Part shown: piece by piece, positions 32,691 to 58,790 of the stretch
Position numbering within the stretch: position 1 is the stretch's first letter
Layout of the letters: each line of letters begins with the position of its first letter
Assembly: GCF_023159225.1 (NCBI RefSeq)
Contig: NC_063161.1
Coordinates: 4,404,274-4,468,273, forward strand
DNA from: Perognathus longimembris pacificus
Lineage: Eukaryota > Chordata > Mammalia > Rodentia > Heteromyidae
Length of the DNA stretch: 64,000 nt
Direction of reading: 5' to 3'
Position numbers and translations under genes: made by a program
Notes under the pieces: model-generated
Told to the model about the DNA's origin: nothing
Databases searched by the model: none
Seen by the model: the letters and a program-made list of their open reading frames with translations, nothing else

Positions 32691-34164
32691 TATGCGCATG
32701 CGTGCGCATGCACGCACGCATGCACACACACACACGTCTGTATGTCTGGTCCTGTTTTGAGGCTGAACGGGAGCTCGAGGGAAGGAAAGAAATGCAGCCT
32801 TAGCCTACTGGGACTCAGTGCCATCAGTGCCACCAACCAGGCTGCCAAACTGCTTATGGGGCCTGGGCAGGGTGCGTGCCGCCTGGAGTGGCTGGGGACC
32901 TGGGCTGCCATGAGCCCCGCGCCTCCACTGGCCCGGGATGGTGCGTGGGCCTCAGAGGGTTGCTGTGGGGTCACGGGGTGGGGGTGGGGGTCCTCTGTGA
33001 ACGCTCCGCTTTCATCTCCCCACCTTCGGAGAGGCAGAGCCCTGCTGGCAGAGGCTCAGGTGTGTGTGCAGGAGGGGTGGGGGCTTGTGGGAGGCTGGAG
33101 GGAGGCCAAGGCCCCAGCAGGCAAGGTGCAGCACGGAGGGGGGTGTTCTCCTATCTATCTTTCTGCTTGGCAGCCCCCAAAGCCGCTGAGACCCATGGGC
33201 CTGGAGGACCAAGCTCCAGCCTGGCAAGGAGTATCTGGGACTCCTTCCAGGGGGGCTTGCTACAGGGGAGGGACTTGAGGGGAGCTGCTTTCCTCCTTTA
33301 GGCTCCTCTGGCCGGCCCATCTGGGTCTCTGAGATGAGCATCTCTGGACTGGGACATGACAAGCAGAAAAGTGACTGCCTCCCCTCTACAGAGAGCCTCC
33401 CTTACCTGCGTCTCGCCTCCACTCCCCACGAGGCACCGCGGCCCACCCAGAGCCCCAGGCCTCTTCCACCCACCACTCACAGCCCCCAGGTCTCCACGCA
33501 GCACGGAAGGAAGGGCATCCAGCGCATAGGCTTTGTCCGGGGGTCAGAGTTTGTGGAACTCTGTGATGAGCCAGCAGGGCCAGGCTCGGTACCCCATCCT
33601 TGGTCCAAGATTAAGATGGTAGAAGTCAGGACCTCAGAGGAACTTCCCCAGACCTTATAGCAGCAGAGCGGGCCGATTAGTGCCGGTCCCACTAGATGGT
33701 GCTAAAAGCAAATGATGAGGGAGTGAGCGAGGGACCAAGAGTCTGGGAAGCAAAGTTCTGTACCAAGTATAGCACTTGACCTAGAAAGGCACCACCAGTC
33801 CCCCCTCCAGAGGGCCTTGGCGGCGCGGGTGTGAATGTTGCAGCTTTCCGAGTTCATGTCCAGGGTCTGCCACTTACGAGGTGCAGACTGCCCCATCTCT
33901 GTCTCTTTGTGCTGAGACGGCAGGTGTAGAGCGCCATGCTCAGTTGTGAGGTGTTGTTTTTGCAGTGCTGAGCGGGGCTCAAAGCCCAGGATCTTACCTG
34001 TGGTAGGGAGCACTCTACCACAGAGCCACCCCGCCACCACCCCCCCGCCCCAGCTTCTGAGGCTCTACCGCTGAGCTGCAACCCAGCCTGGGAATGGATC
34101 CCTTCTAAGCTGCCATTCCCAACTTACCTCAGTCCTCACTGACCTCGTAGGAGCGGGAAAAAAC

Positions 34165-34365
34165 TACGAAGGAGGCTGGGAAGGTGGCTTAGCGGTAGAG
34201 AGCTCGCCAAGCATGCGTGAAGCCCGGAGCTCAATTCCGCAGTACACATACACAGAACAAGCTGGAAGTGGTGCTGTGGTGGTAGAGTGCTAGCCTTGAG
34301 CAAAGGAAGCTCAGCCACAGTGCCTGGGCCCTGAGTTCAAGCCCTAGCACTGGCAAAAAAACTTT
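34165..34365 (+). mobile_element. Older IDL-type SINE
   Basis: ggctgggaaggtggcttagc, ctcaattccgcagtacacat, then a Geo 3' half and A-rich tail. It is more diverged from the other IDL-Geo copies, with a classic ID-like head. Confidence 0.75.
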
Positions 34366-34737
34366 AAAAAAAAATTAAAAAGGAATGGATCCATTTGGGG
34401 TTAAGACTAGTTCTGTTATTTAAATATCTTAACACCAAAAAATACACACTTGTCTTGAAAAGAACTTGTATTTTTCTCTGAATTTTAATTTAACAACGTA
34501 GTCCACTTTTTAAAAATCACGTTTGGCTGGGGGGTAGTGGGGTGTACCTGTAATCCCCAAGGTGGGAGATGGAGATAGAAGGGCAAGATGCACGAGATCT
34601 ATCCGAAATAACTCAAGCGACAAGGGCTGAGAAGCGTGGCTCAAGTAGTAGAGTGCAGGCCTAGCCAACACAAGGCCCTGAGTTCAAACCCCAGGAACCA
34701 CAGAGAAAAGTAAATGTTTTTCTTATAATGCTTAATG

Positions 34738-34915
34738 ATTTGTTGCCCACGCTGGTTTCAAACTCCTGAGCTCAACTCATCATTCTGTGTCAGCCTCCTG
34801 GATTACAGATGTGCACCACCTCGCTCAGTTCTTATAATTGTCATTTGCATTGCTGTGGATTAAATCCACATGTAGTAGAGAACACTTTACCATTGAACTA
34901 CAACTCCAGCCTGTT
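34738..34915 (-). mobile_element. B1-like plus ID-like fragment, reverse
   Basis: ttgttgcccacgctggtttc and ctggattacagatgtgcacc (B1), followed by accattgaactacaactcca (ID head, reverse). Confidence 0.6.
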
Positions 34916-34944
34916 ATTGCACAGAAAGGAAGGGAGAGGGAGGT

Positions 34945-35010
34945 CAAGAAGGGAAGGATAGGGGAGGGGAGGGGAGGGGAGGGGAGGGAAGGGAAGGGAA
35001 AAGAGGAAAG
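34945..35010. repeat. (GGGGA)n purine microsatellite
   Basis: aggggaggggaggggagggg then gaagggaagggaaaa; purine-only on the + strand for about 90 bases. Confidence 0.9.
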
Positions 35011-35081
35011 AAGTTAAGGAGGAAAATGAGCATGAAAACCAGATGGTAGCTCAAATAGTGCAGCCTACTTTTTTGTTTGTT

Positions 35082-35287
35082 TTTTGGTCAGTCATGGCAC
35101 TGTCTCTGAGCTTCTTTTGCTCAAGGCTAGCACTCTACCACTTTGAGCCACAGCACCACTTCTGGTGGATAATTGGAGATAAGAGTATCACAGACTTTCC
35201 TGCCTGGGCTGGCTTTGACCCTCAATTGTCAGATCTTTGTCTCCTGAGTCCCTAAGGTTACAGGCATGAGCCACTGGTGCCTGGCTG
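35082..35287 (-). mobile_element. Geo SINE, reverse
   Basis: ttggtcagtcatggcactgt to catgagccactggtgcctgg. Confidence 0.85.
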
Positions 35288-35317
35288 TGCTTATTCTTTA
35301 AGATTTATCAATTTCAG

Positions 35318-35512
35318 GGGCTGGGAATGTTGCCTAGTGGCAAGAGTGCTTGCCTCGTATACATGAAGTCCTGGGTTCGATTCCTCAGCACCACATATAT
35401 AGAAAATGGCCAGAGGGGGCGCTGTGGCTCAAGTGGCAGAATGCTAGCCTTGAGCAAAAAGAAGCCAGGGACGGTGCTCAGGCCCTGAGTTCAAGCTCCA
35501 GGACTGGCAAAT
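35318..35512 (+). mobile_element. IDL-Geo SINE
   Basis: ggggctgggaatgttgccta to caagctccaggactggcaa; an (AT)n tail. Confidence 0.93.
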
Positions 35513-35854
35513 ATAAATATATATATATGGTTTATCAATTTTAAAAACATACTGGTGGGACTTAGAGCTTTATGCAGATGGTATGCAGGCATGGAAGTCC
35601 TGGAAAGGAGACATTTTCTCTGGCATAAATGGGAGTCAATTTATAGCTCCTATAAACTTCCTCATCAACAAATGCAATTTCAGTTTTACTGGTTTCAGAG
35701 ACTGCTAATTATTCGTGGAGGACATGGCTAGCGGCAAAGTTCAGAGTAGTCCTAATTCAACGTAGCACTAGGTCAAGTCAGCCACATTATTAGCTTAGAC
35801 TGAAGCTACACATGATGGGAAAGCCTTCTGGAAGCCTTAATATGCAATTCTTTT

Positions 35855-36252
35855 TTGTGCCAGTACTGGGGCTTGAACTCAGTGGTCTCTTAGCTTTTTT
35901 GCTCAAGTCGACTACTCTACCATAACTCCACTTCCAGCTTTTAGGTGATTAATTAGAGATAAGAGTTTCACAGCTGTTTGTACCTTCCTTTTACCAGTTT
36001 TACCAGGCGATTTTTTTTGGAGGGGGGAGTCATGGGGCTTGAACTCTGGGCCTGGGTGCTGTCCCTGATCCCTTTTTCTCAAGGTTAGTGTTCTACTACT
36101 TTGAGCCACAGCACCAATTCTGGTTGTCTGGTAGTTAATTGGAGATAAGTTTCGTGGACTTTCCTGCCCATGCTGGCTTTGAACTATGATCCTCGGATCT
36201 CAGCCTCCTGAGTAGCTAGGATTACAGGAGCAAGCTACTGGCACCTGGTTAC
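35855..36252 (-). mobile_element. Two reverse Geo SINEs in tandem
   Basis: The first (about 35855-35970) is a 3' part, from gtgccagtactggggcttga to attagagataagagtttcac. The second (about 36020-36252) is complete, from gtcatggggcttgaactctg to gcaagctactggcacctggt. Confidence 0.8.
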
Positions 36253-36263
36253 CATACACATGG

Positions 36264-36474
36264 TTTTTTTTTTTTTTTTGCCAGTCCTGGGCCTTGGACT
36301 CAGGGCCTGAGTACTGTCCCTGGCTTCTTTTTGCTCAAGGCTAGCACTCTGCTACTTGAGCCACAGCGCCCCTTCTGGCCATTTTCTATATACGTGGTGC
36401 TGGGGGAATTGAACCCAGGGCTTCATGTATACAAAGGCAAGCACTCTTGCCACTAGGCCATATCCCCAGCCCAC
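36264..36474 (-). mobile_element. IDL-Geo SINE, reverse
   Basis: A T14 tail, tgccagtcctgggccttgga to actaggccatatccccagcc; about 10 bp beyond the preceding Geo. Confidence 0.93.
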
Positions 36475-36573
36475 CATACACATCTTTAAGGTGTTGTCAT
36501 TGTATCAACAAATTCTATGTAGGTTTTGAAAATCTGGACTAAAATTAATAGTCTGTTTGGCTGTTACAAAGAG

Positions 36574-36768
36574 CTGGGTGTGGGTGGCCCACACCTATAA
36601 TCCTAGCTAACAGGAGGCTGAGATGACAAACGTATGAAACTCTTATTTCTAATTAACCAGCAAGCTGGAATAGAATAAGTGTGGCTCAAATGATAAGAGT
36701 GTCAGCTTGGAGCAAAACAGGCAAGCAAGAGCAAAGTTGTTAGTTCAAGCCTAAGTATGGACACTACA
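36574..36768 (+). mobile_element. Geo SINE, deleted 5' centre
   Basis: gctgggtgtgggtggcccac to gttcaagcctaagtatggac; the GGTTCAAAGCC segment is missing. Confidence 0.8.
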
Positions 36769-36781
36769 AGAAAACTGTTAA

Positions 36782-36984
36782 GGGCTGGAGATATGGCCTA
36801 GTGGCAAGAGTGCTTGCCTCGTATACATGAGGCCCTGGGTTAGATTCCCCAGCACCACATATACAGAAAACGGCCAGAAGTGGCGCTGTGGCTCAAGTGG
36901 CAGAGTGCTAGCCTTGAGCAAACAGAAGCCAGGGACAGTGCTCAGGCCCTGAGTTCAAGCCCCAGGACTGGCCAAAAAAAAAAA
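36782..36984 (+). mobile_element. IDL-Geo copy 1 of a run of four
   Basis: Flanked by its own target-site duplication, AGAAAACTGTTAA on the left and AGAAAACTGCTAA on the right (36985-36997). Confidence 0.93.
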
Positions 36985-37014
36985 AGAAAACTGCTAATTA
37001 AAAATTTCAGTGTA

Positions 37015-37208
37015 GGGGCTGGGGATATAGCCTAGTGGCAAGAGTGCCTGCCTCGGTATACCCGAGGCCCTAGGATCGATTCCCCAGCACCACATATACA
37101 GAAAAGGGCCAGAAGCGGCGCTGTGGCTCAAGTGGCAGAGTGCTAGCCTTGAGCGGGAAGAAGCCAGGGACAGTGCTCAGGCCCTGAGTCCAAGGCCCAG
37201 GACTGGCC

Positions 37209-37238
<30 letters not shown>
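37015..37238 (+). mobile_element. IDL-Geo copy 2 of a run of four
   Basis: TTCAGTGTA precedes it (37006-37014) and follows it (37239-37247). It has private changes (cctcggtatacccgaggccc) and an A-tail of about 29. Confidence 0.93.
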
Positions 37239-37242
<4 letters not shown>

Positions 37243-37247
37243 GTGTA

Positions 37248-37452
37248 GGGCTGGGGATATGGCCTAGTGGCAAGAGCGCCTGCCTCTTATACATGAAGCC
37301 CTCGGTTCGATTCCCCAGCACCACATATACAGAAAATGGCCAGAAGTGGCGCTGCGGCTTAAGTGGCAGAGTGCTAGCCTTGAGCAAAAAGAAGCCAGGG
37401 ACAGTGCTCAGGCCCTGAGTTCAAGCCCCAGGACTGGCAAAAAAAAAAAAAA
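37248..37452 (+). mobile_element. IDL-Geo copy 3 of a run of four
   Basis: Shares TTCAGTGTA on both sides (37239-37247 and 37453-37461). Private changes include gaagccctcggttcgattcc. Confidence 0.93.
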
Positions 37453-37461
37453 TTCAGTGTA

Positions 37462-37662
37462 GGGGCTGGGGATATGGCCTAGTGGCAAGAGTACTTGCCT
37501 CGTATACATGAAGCCCTGGGTTCGATTCCTCAGCACCACATATATAGAAAACAGCCAGAAGTGGCTCTGTGGCAGAGTGCTAGCCTTGAGCAAAAAGAAG
37601 CCAGGGACAGTGCTCAGGCTCTGAGGTCAAGCCCCAGGACTGGCAAGAAAAAAAAATTTTTT
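37462..37662 (+). mobile_element. IDL-Geo copy 4 of a run of four
   Basis: A TTCAGTGTA copy follows at 37663-37671. A small deletion removes gcggctcaagtg-type bases at the junction of the second half. Confidence 0.92.
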
Positions 37663-38017
37663 TTCAGTGTAATTATTAGTGAGCTGGATATTTAAAACAA
37701 ATTTTATCTTGCTTTTCTGGAACTTGTGTTTCCTTTGTATCCCCACTTGAATTCCATTATTGTCTTGCTGAGTTGTGCAAATGTTTAATATATTGTGTGT
37801 CTTCTGTTTTGAACTGGGGTCACAGCTGTTCAGGGTGGGCTCAAGGAATCCTCTTGCCTAGCCTCCAAACTGCTAGAACTTCAGACAGATTAGGGAGGCC
37901 AGCTTTCCCTGCAGCACTGGGGGAGGAGTTACAACACCTTTCAGTACCGTTAAGCACTGTAAATGTTGCTGATGGGTGCTTGGTAAAAGCACCCACTTCG
38001 TGTGTGTGTGTGTGTGT

Positions 38018-38320
38018 GTGCTGGTATTGGGGCTACACCTCAAGTCTCGTGCTCTCGCTTAACTTTTTCAACTCAAGGCTGGCCCTCTACCACATGAGCC
38101 ACAACTGCATTTCCAGGCTTTTGCTGGCTAGTTGCAAATGAGAGTTTCACAGACTTTACTTATTTTGCACGGGTCCTGGGGCTTGCCCTCGGCCTGGGCA
38201 GCACTCTCTCTGAGCTTTTCCCGCTCAAGGCTGGTGCTCCGCCGCTTGAGCCACACACGCAGCTCCACTTGGGCATTCTCCTGGAGAGCTGGAGGTGAGG
38301 GTATCACAGGCTTTTCTCTT
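38018..38320 (-). mobile_element. Two reverse Geo 3' fragments
   Basis: 38018-38160 (tgctggtattggggctacac to gcaaatgagagtttcacaga) and 38165-38320 (tgcacgggtcctggggcttg to agggtatcacaggcttttct), adjacent, after a (GT)n at 38000-38020. Confidence 0.7.
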
Positions 38321-38444
38321 CTTCCTTTAAAAAGAAAAATAATCACTTATGTATTGTCAAAGTGATGCACGGAGGGGTTACAGTTTCATACCTCAGGCCC
38401 TGGGTACATTTCTTGTACTATTCGTTATCTCCTCCCTCCTCCTC

Positions 38445-38482
38445 CCCCCCATGACCCCCATGACCCCTATGACCCCCATGAG
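38445..38482. repeat. 9-bp tandem repeat (CCCATGACC-type), about four copies
   Basis: ccatgacccccatgacccct and atgacccccatgag; immediately left of the TTLL1 CpG island. Confidence 0.9.
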
Positions 38483-38499
38483 TCGTTCAGTTGGTTTAC

Positions 38500-39320
38500 A
38501 TCCCCTGGTTTTGCTCCCGGGGTGGCTCGCGCCTTTCGTCCTGGCCGCTCTGGAGGCTGCGGTCTGAGGACTGCGGTTCGAGGCCAGAGGTGGAGGTGTG
38601 GGTCCCGGGGCGGAGCGCCGGGGGTGGGGGGGGAGGCGTGGAGCGGGAAGCGCCCAGGCCTGAGTGGCGCGGGCCCAGTCCCGGACGCGAGGACGGCAGT
38701 TCAGCTCTGGGTTCTCCTCCGCGACTCAAGCCCGACCCGGAAGCAATCGCGACGCCGCTCGGCGCGTCCCCGGTTGCCACGGCGCCGCCCCGGAAGTGGA
38801 GCGCGCGGGCTGGCGCGCTGTCCGTCCACCGGCTAGCGGCCTTCTTCGGCGAGCGCGAGCGCGCGGGAGAGGGGCGGAGGCGAAGGCCGAGCCGCGGGGC
38901 GGGCGTCCCCGTCGCTGCCCAGCCCGCCCGCGGGCCTGCGGCCTTCGGGCCCTCAGGTGAGGCGACACGGACGCCGCGGACGCCGCCGCCGCCGCCTCGG
39001 GCGGAGGGCGTGCCTGTGGGGGCGAGCGCGCATGCGCGGCCGCCGCACCCCCGTTCCTCCTCCGCCCTCCGGGTCTCGCAGCCCGGTGATCGCAGGTGCC
39101 CCTTTCTCTCTCCGTGTTGCTCACCGCGGGCGTTCGTCTGCGAGCTGGGCCGTCGCTTCGGGCGGGTTCTGCGGGGCGCCCCGCACCTGCTCCGAGAGCT
39201 CGGGGCGGAGACCCGGCCGCGCCCCCGCGCCCTGGGCCCTCTGCCCGGCGCCCTGGGCGAGCGCGCGAGAGCGCGGGGCGGGGAGGGCACCGCCGCCCCC
39301 GGCGGGGACTAGAGGGGTCG
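38500..39320 (+). promoter_or_regulatory. TTLL1: TTLL1 CpG-island promoter
   Basis: High G+C and CpG. The left part (38520-38735) is a CpG-rich, diverged + strand Geo SINE (ggtggctcgcgcctttcgtc, ggaggctgcggtctgaggac), so the island seems to overlap an old SINE. There is no TATA box. Confidence 0.65.
38820..38956 (+). other. TTLL1: TTLL1 likely non-coding exon 1
   Basis: A strong donor follows ggccctcag (GTGAGG, GT at 38957) in the CpG island. The 5' edge is not determined. Splicing to 42990 is inferred from the gene's known 5' UTR intron. Confidence 0.5.
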
Positions 39321-39547
39321 ATTCTAGAAGGATCCTGTCCGTCATGGGAGGCTGTTCTCAAAGCAGCTTCTTTGTGCCGGGTGCTGGCGCGTGGCCGTGG
39401 GGGGCAGAGGGCGGGGTGTGGGTGGGTGTGTGGAGAGGTAGGTCCCAAGAGTCACTGTGGGTCATGGACTGTCACCCAAAGGGACACCTCACGCGCCCTT
39501 GACGCAAAGTCATTATTTCCTGCGTGCCCCTGTGTGTCCCAGTGCAC

Positions 39548-39756
39548 AGGTGCCAATCCTGGGGCTTGAACTCGGCGTCTGGGCGCCATCTCAAGGCTAA
39601 GGTTCCGCCGCTTGAGCCGCAGCTCCACTTCTGGCTTTATGGTGGTTAGTGGTAGTCTCACGGACTTTCCGGTCCAGGCCGGCTTCAACCACAGTCCTCA
39701 GATCTCAGCCTCCTGAGTAGCTAGGATTACAGGCGTGAGCCGCTGGCTCCTGGCTT
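39548..39756 (-). mobile_element. Geo SINE, reverse
   Basis: gtgccaatcctggggcttga to gcgtgagccgctggctcctg. Confidence 0.88.
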
Positions 39757-40057
39757 GACAAGCTCAGTTTTGAAAATGGCTGAACCAGTGACTTGCAGTT
39801 CTGATGCACCAGTTCATGTGACCCAGAAGAAAATAATACATCAAATTCATTGCACAGTACCCTGAACACCACTCGCTGTTCTGGTGGGTTTTTTTTGGGG
39901 GGGGGGAGATAATAAAGCAATCTGACATCACCCAATATTTATGTACTCTTCTACAGAGAACAGCTTCGCATACTGGGGATGGGAGGGAGCCGCTGTGGCC
40001 CTACACAGAGGGACACTTGCACTCTTGGTTCACTTGTCTGTTCTAATTGCAATTTCT

Positions 40058-40245
40058 GGTGGCTGGGAATATGGCCTAGTGGCAAGAGTGCTTGCCTCGT
40101 ATACATGACCACATATACAGAAAACAGCCAGAAGTGGCGCTGTGGCTCAAGTGGCAGAGTGCTAGCCTTGAGCAAAAAGAAGCCAAGGACAGTGCTCAGG
40201 CCCTGAGTTCAAGGCCCAGGACTGGCAATAAATAAATAAATGCAA
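40058..40245 (+). mobile_element. IDL-Geo SINE with internal deletion
   Basis: The head runs into gtatacatg then straight to accacatatacagaaaa, so the GGGTTCGATTCCCCAGC box is lost. The tail is (AAAT)n. Confidence 0.92.
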
Positions 40246-40504
40246 TTTCTGAGCCCGTCCCTGGGCCTGGGCTGGGGGCTGGGGACCAGAGATGACCCAA
40301 TGACCTCTGCCATGATAGATGACTCAGGTGCAAAGCAAGAGTTGGCATGGCGGTGGGGGACGGCGGTGGCACAGGTCATTGACAGGTCGCAGCCTCTGTT
40401 CACCTTTGAACTCCTCCAGCCTGTTTTATTTAATTTTTTTTGTTTCTTTTTATTGCATAACTACGCCTGAAAGCAGCTAGTTTGTACAGAATACAAATTT
40501 AGGT

Positions 40505-40575
40505 CTCGAAGCGTAGCTTAGTAGAACATGTGCATAGCCTGTGCCTGGGTCAATTCCCAACACTTAAAAAAGAAA
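40505..40575 (+). mobile_element. ID-like monomer
   Basis: cgaagcgtagcttagtagaa, ctgtgcctgggtcaattccc, then A-rich. It has no Geo half. Confidence 0.6.
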
Positions 40576-42957
40576 GTGTATTTGGTTCAGGGTTCTAGAA
40601 GCTAATAAATGAAAGGCTAGCCACATCTCACGAGGGTCTTGGACTGTGCCGTGGTGTGGCAGGGGACGGAGCAAGCTGCTAGCTCAGCTCTCTCTTCTTA
40701 CAGAGCCACGAATGCCATCGCCATGAAACCTGCCCCTCACCCACCTCCCAAAGGTCCCTCCTTTACACACCATCAAGTGAAGTTGGGGGTTAAGGTTGTG
40801 AAACCTGGACCTCTGGGTGGGGGGTGGGGACACAGAGCCTGGAGGACTCTGTAAAAGGCCTGGGGGCTGCCTGCCTTCGGCATCACGAGCCTGTTCTGCG
40901 CACATCCCTGAAACAGGACCTCATCCTCCCGGTCTTGCTCCATTCATAAAACTGCTCATCTCTTGGTTGTGTGTCACCAGTGGTGGTGTTTTGTGGCCCC
41001 TCTCATCCGTGTTTCAACTTCATTTTAGGTGGGGGCCAGAGGTGACGATCGGTGAAACCAGAGAGAACCTGAGCTCTCCCGTGGCTCCGCAGGGACCCAT
41101 GGTGGGTGCCTGGCGTGACAGGTGACAGGCCTCAGTGGCAGGTGAGCACGTGGTGGCCGGGGCGAGGCCCTCGCGGTGGGCCCGACGCGCTGGCCCTCCC
41201 CAAGGTTCCATTTCCCGCGCTGCCACTTGAGGATGGGGATGCGGGCCACGGCAGTGCCGGAAGCACTCCTCTCCGCTCTGCCGTCACCGCTGCCGCCGGG
41301 CTGTGGCTGCTGTAGGCTTTGGGGGAGGTGCGGCTTGAGGCCTGCTGTGTCTGGTGATGGGGCGACTGTCGCTGGCCTGGCGGGTCTGGTTCCTGGTCCC
41401 ATGGAGCACCGGGAGCACCGGGCACGCAGGAGCCGGGCACTCAGGGCTCTGATGCTGACACCTGACGCTGCCCTGGGCAGGGCGTGCGGGCACTTGGCCT
41501 CTGTGGGGGACGCGAGTCTGCAGAATGTGGGGGCTCAGCTCTTGGGGTGCATTGGCCGTTGTCTCCAGGTGATGACTGCTGGTGTTACTGTGTACCAGGT
41601 GTCGTCTCTGATCACAAAGTGGGGTGACTCTGGTTAGGCTCTGTGTTACCCCATGAACTGGGAACATCATTCACAGGCCGCCCTGGGTGGGGCTCAGGTG
41701 GCAAGGCCCCTGGGTCTGCCTCTCACCCCGACCTTGCCCTTCCCTGGGAGGGATAGGAGCACGCCGTCTCTTCTGAGTGTTTTCCTCCAGCCAGGCCTCG
41801 TCCTCAGGGCCTCCCTGCTTGCTGCCCCAGCCCTCATCCATGCCCAGCTTTGTAAATGAGGAGCTGGTAGCCTCTTACGGGCACACAGAGAGTGAGTGGG
41901 GGAGCCAGGCCACACACCCCAGCCCAGGCCTTCCTCCAGGGGGCAGCAGCCTGTCCAGCTTGGAAGCGGGTAACTGTGGGGTCAGGCAGGCTAGGCTCCC
42001 TCCTCATCCCCACCACTCACCCCTGAGTAGAGCTAGGCAGATCTGGGGAGCGGGCCTCCCTTAGAAAGACCCTCAGGCTCCCGGAGTCCCTGGTAGAACA
42101 AGCCTGTTGTGGGGGAGCCCTGCCCCCTTCAGATGAGATCAGACAGGAGGATAAAGAACACGGCCGTGCCTGCGGAAGCGGAGCAGAGCCTGGAAAACCG
42201 GGCTTTTTCGGGGGAAAAGGTCCAAAGAGGACAAAGGGAACTCTCCAGAGAGGATGGCCACGCAGCTGAGAGACACACAGCTGAACCGACGGTCTGGCAC
42301 TGCCGTTGCTCGGTTCGTCTGAGCTGAGCAGAACCACCAGCCAAGCACAGAGCTGGACCTAGGCAAACCTCAGCCAAGATGGGAGCCAGCCCCCTGGTCT
42401 CCGTGGTAACCGTGATGTGCAGTGCAGACCTGTGGATGCCCAGGGGCCAAGTACCTGGTGTGGAGGTTCACAGCCTGTGCCTCCTGTGCCGGCACAAGAG
42501 TAGCTCAGCCTGGCAGAGCAAGGAAAAGATGCACAGCATGTGCCAAGGCCCTGAGGTGGCAGAGAGGTCACAGGAGAAGGAGTGACACAGGTGTATCTAG
42601 AGAAGCCGTGCATGGGGCCACAGAGCTTGTTCTGTGGGAGGGACGTGTTGGAGCCACGGAGCGTGGTTGGCATGGGCAAGCGAGGAGGCGAGGAGATCGG
42701 GAAGGGGAAGGCCCACGGGCCCACTGGGCGGGAGCTCAAGGTGCGGATCCCGGCACTGTCTTGTGCCTGCCCTGAGCTGGCTCCGTTCCGCCTGCAGCCT
42801 CCTTCCCTGCCACATATTCTCCAGGCACGTTGGCGGGCGTCTCTTGACCAGAGACCTCAGCCCTGCACAGCTGGCGTTCGTGGCGGGTGCCCATGCGCAG
42901 TGGAGCCGCTGCCGGCGTGGCGTGGGCTGGGGACCGAAGGGAAGTGGCCTGCCGTGA

Positions 42958-57535
<14,578 letters not shown>

Positions 57536-57628
57536 CCTCCAGCCCGGCCCCGCCCTGCTCAAGGCCTGTTTTGGAGCTCCCTTTTTCTAGAATGCTTCTC
57601 TTTTCCTGAGCCCTGTAAATAATTATTT

Positions 57629-57634
57629 AATAAA
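57629..57634 (+). terminator. TTLL1: TTLL1 poly(A) signal AATAAA
   Basis: taattatttAATAAAggcg, 94 bases after the stop codon. It gives a very short 3' UTR of about 115 bases. Confidence 0.88.
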
Positions 57635-58007
57635 GGCGCCTCCGCCGAGGGCCAAGGAGTCTGCTCCGCCGGGAGGCGCCCCGCCACGGCGGGAGCCTGA
57701 GATGTCACAGCCCGAAGCATTCGCAGTTCTTCAGTCTTGCACTAAACCCAGCACGTCCAAAAACAAAACCTGCCCATCTTGCAGAGATAGCAAGGAATTT
57801 AATCTGCTGGAAGTCCTTTTCGCTTAATTCTGGAGAAGTTGGGCATTTCTCCGCAAAAGGCTGCTGTCCAGTGCTCCCCGGGCCTGCCCTGTCGCTTCAG
57901 CCCCTCCGCTGTGAGGTTGGTAACAGGATCTAGTTCTTGTGATACTGTGCTGCCCAGGCTGGCTTCAAACCGTGGTCCTCGTATCTCAGCCTCCTGAGTA
58001 CCTAGGA

Positions 58008-58235
58008 TCAGTCCTGGGGGCTTGAACTCGGGGCCTGGGCACTGTGCCTGAGCTCTTTTGCTCAAGGCTAACGCTCTACCACTTTGAGCCAGAGCTCCAC
58101 TTCCAGTTTTCTGGCGATTAATTAGAGATAAGAATCTCACTGGGACTTTGGTACCCAGGCTGGCTTTGAACCCGAGTCCTCAGATCTCAGTCTCCTGAGT
58201 AGCCTAGGGTTACGGGTGTGAGCCACCGTGGTCCA
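58008..58235 (-). mobile_element. Geo SINE, reverse
   Basis: gatcagtcctgggggcttga to gtgtgagccaccgtggtcca. A fragment of another reverse copy (57930-58007, gcccaggctggcttcaaacc) adjoins on the left. Confidence 0.88.
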
Positions 58236-58591
58236 GCTTCATTCATATGCTTTTAGTGACATTCCACTGCTGATTTAAGGGAAAGGGGTCTTTAAATGCA
58301 AGCCGTGCGACGTGAAGAGAGAGAGAGAATCCTACAAAAGGTGTTTAGCTGGAATCTGAATCTGGAGACTGCCTGTTGTGACGTCCTGGTCTGGATGTCC
58401 ATCGTACGCCATGCTCCGTATAGGTTCTGCAATGTTTGATGGCAGATCTCAAGTTGAATCTCTGGCCCAAAATCAAGATTGAGTCTGACTTGCCACGGGT
58501 TAGCTGTGTCCCACCCTGCCCATGGGCTCTTGGGGTTTTTGTTTTCGGGGAAATAGAAAGGGGGAGGGCTTGTCTTTCCTTTTTCTTTTTT

Positions 58592-58790
58592 TTCCTGCCA
58601 GTCCTGGGCCTTGGACTCAGGGCCTGAGCACTGTCCCTGGCTTCTTTTTGCTCAAGGCTAGCACTCTGCCACATGAGCCACAGCGCCACTTCCGGCCTTT
58701 TCTGTTTATGTGGTGCTGAGGAATCGAACTCAGGGCTTCACGTATGGTAGGTGAGCACTCGAGCACTAGGCCACATTCCCAGCTTTGTTT
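58592..58790 (-). mobile_element. IDL-Geo SINE, reverse
   Basis: tgccagtcctgggccttgga to gcactaggccacattcccag. Confidence 0.93.

Larger units (their letters stand above)
28560..38500. other. BIK-TTLL1 intergenic region (head to head)
   Basis: About 10 kb without recognisable exons. SINE-dense on the right (34-38 kb). It contains a 1.2-kb SINE-free part at 30.95-32.15 kb and mostly unique sequence at 32.7-33.9 kb. Confidence 0.55.

Noticed and set aside
36264..37662. tRNA genes suggested by GTTCGATTCCCC-type boxes
   Set aside because: These are the tRNA-like heads of IDL-Geo SINEs with A-rich tails. No complete cloverleaf stands outside a SINE.
40690..40760. Possible extra TTLL1 5' exon after a strong acceptor (ctctcttcttacag)
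   Set aside because: No matching donor or known coding segment follows; it may be a cryptic site.
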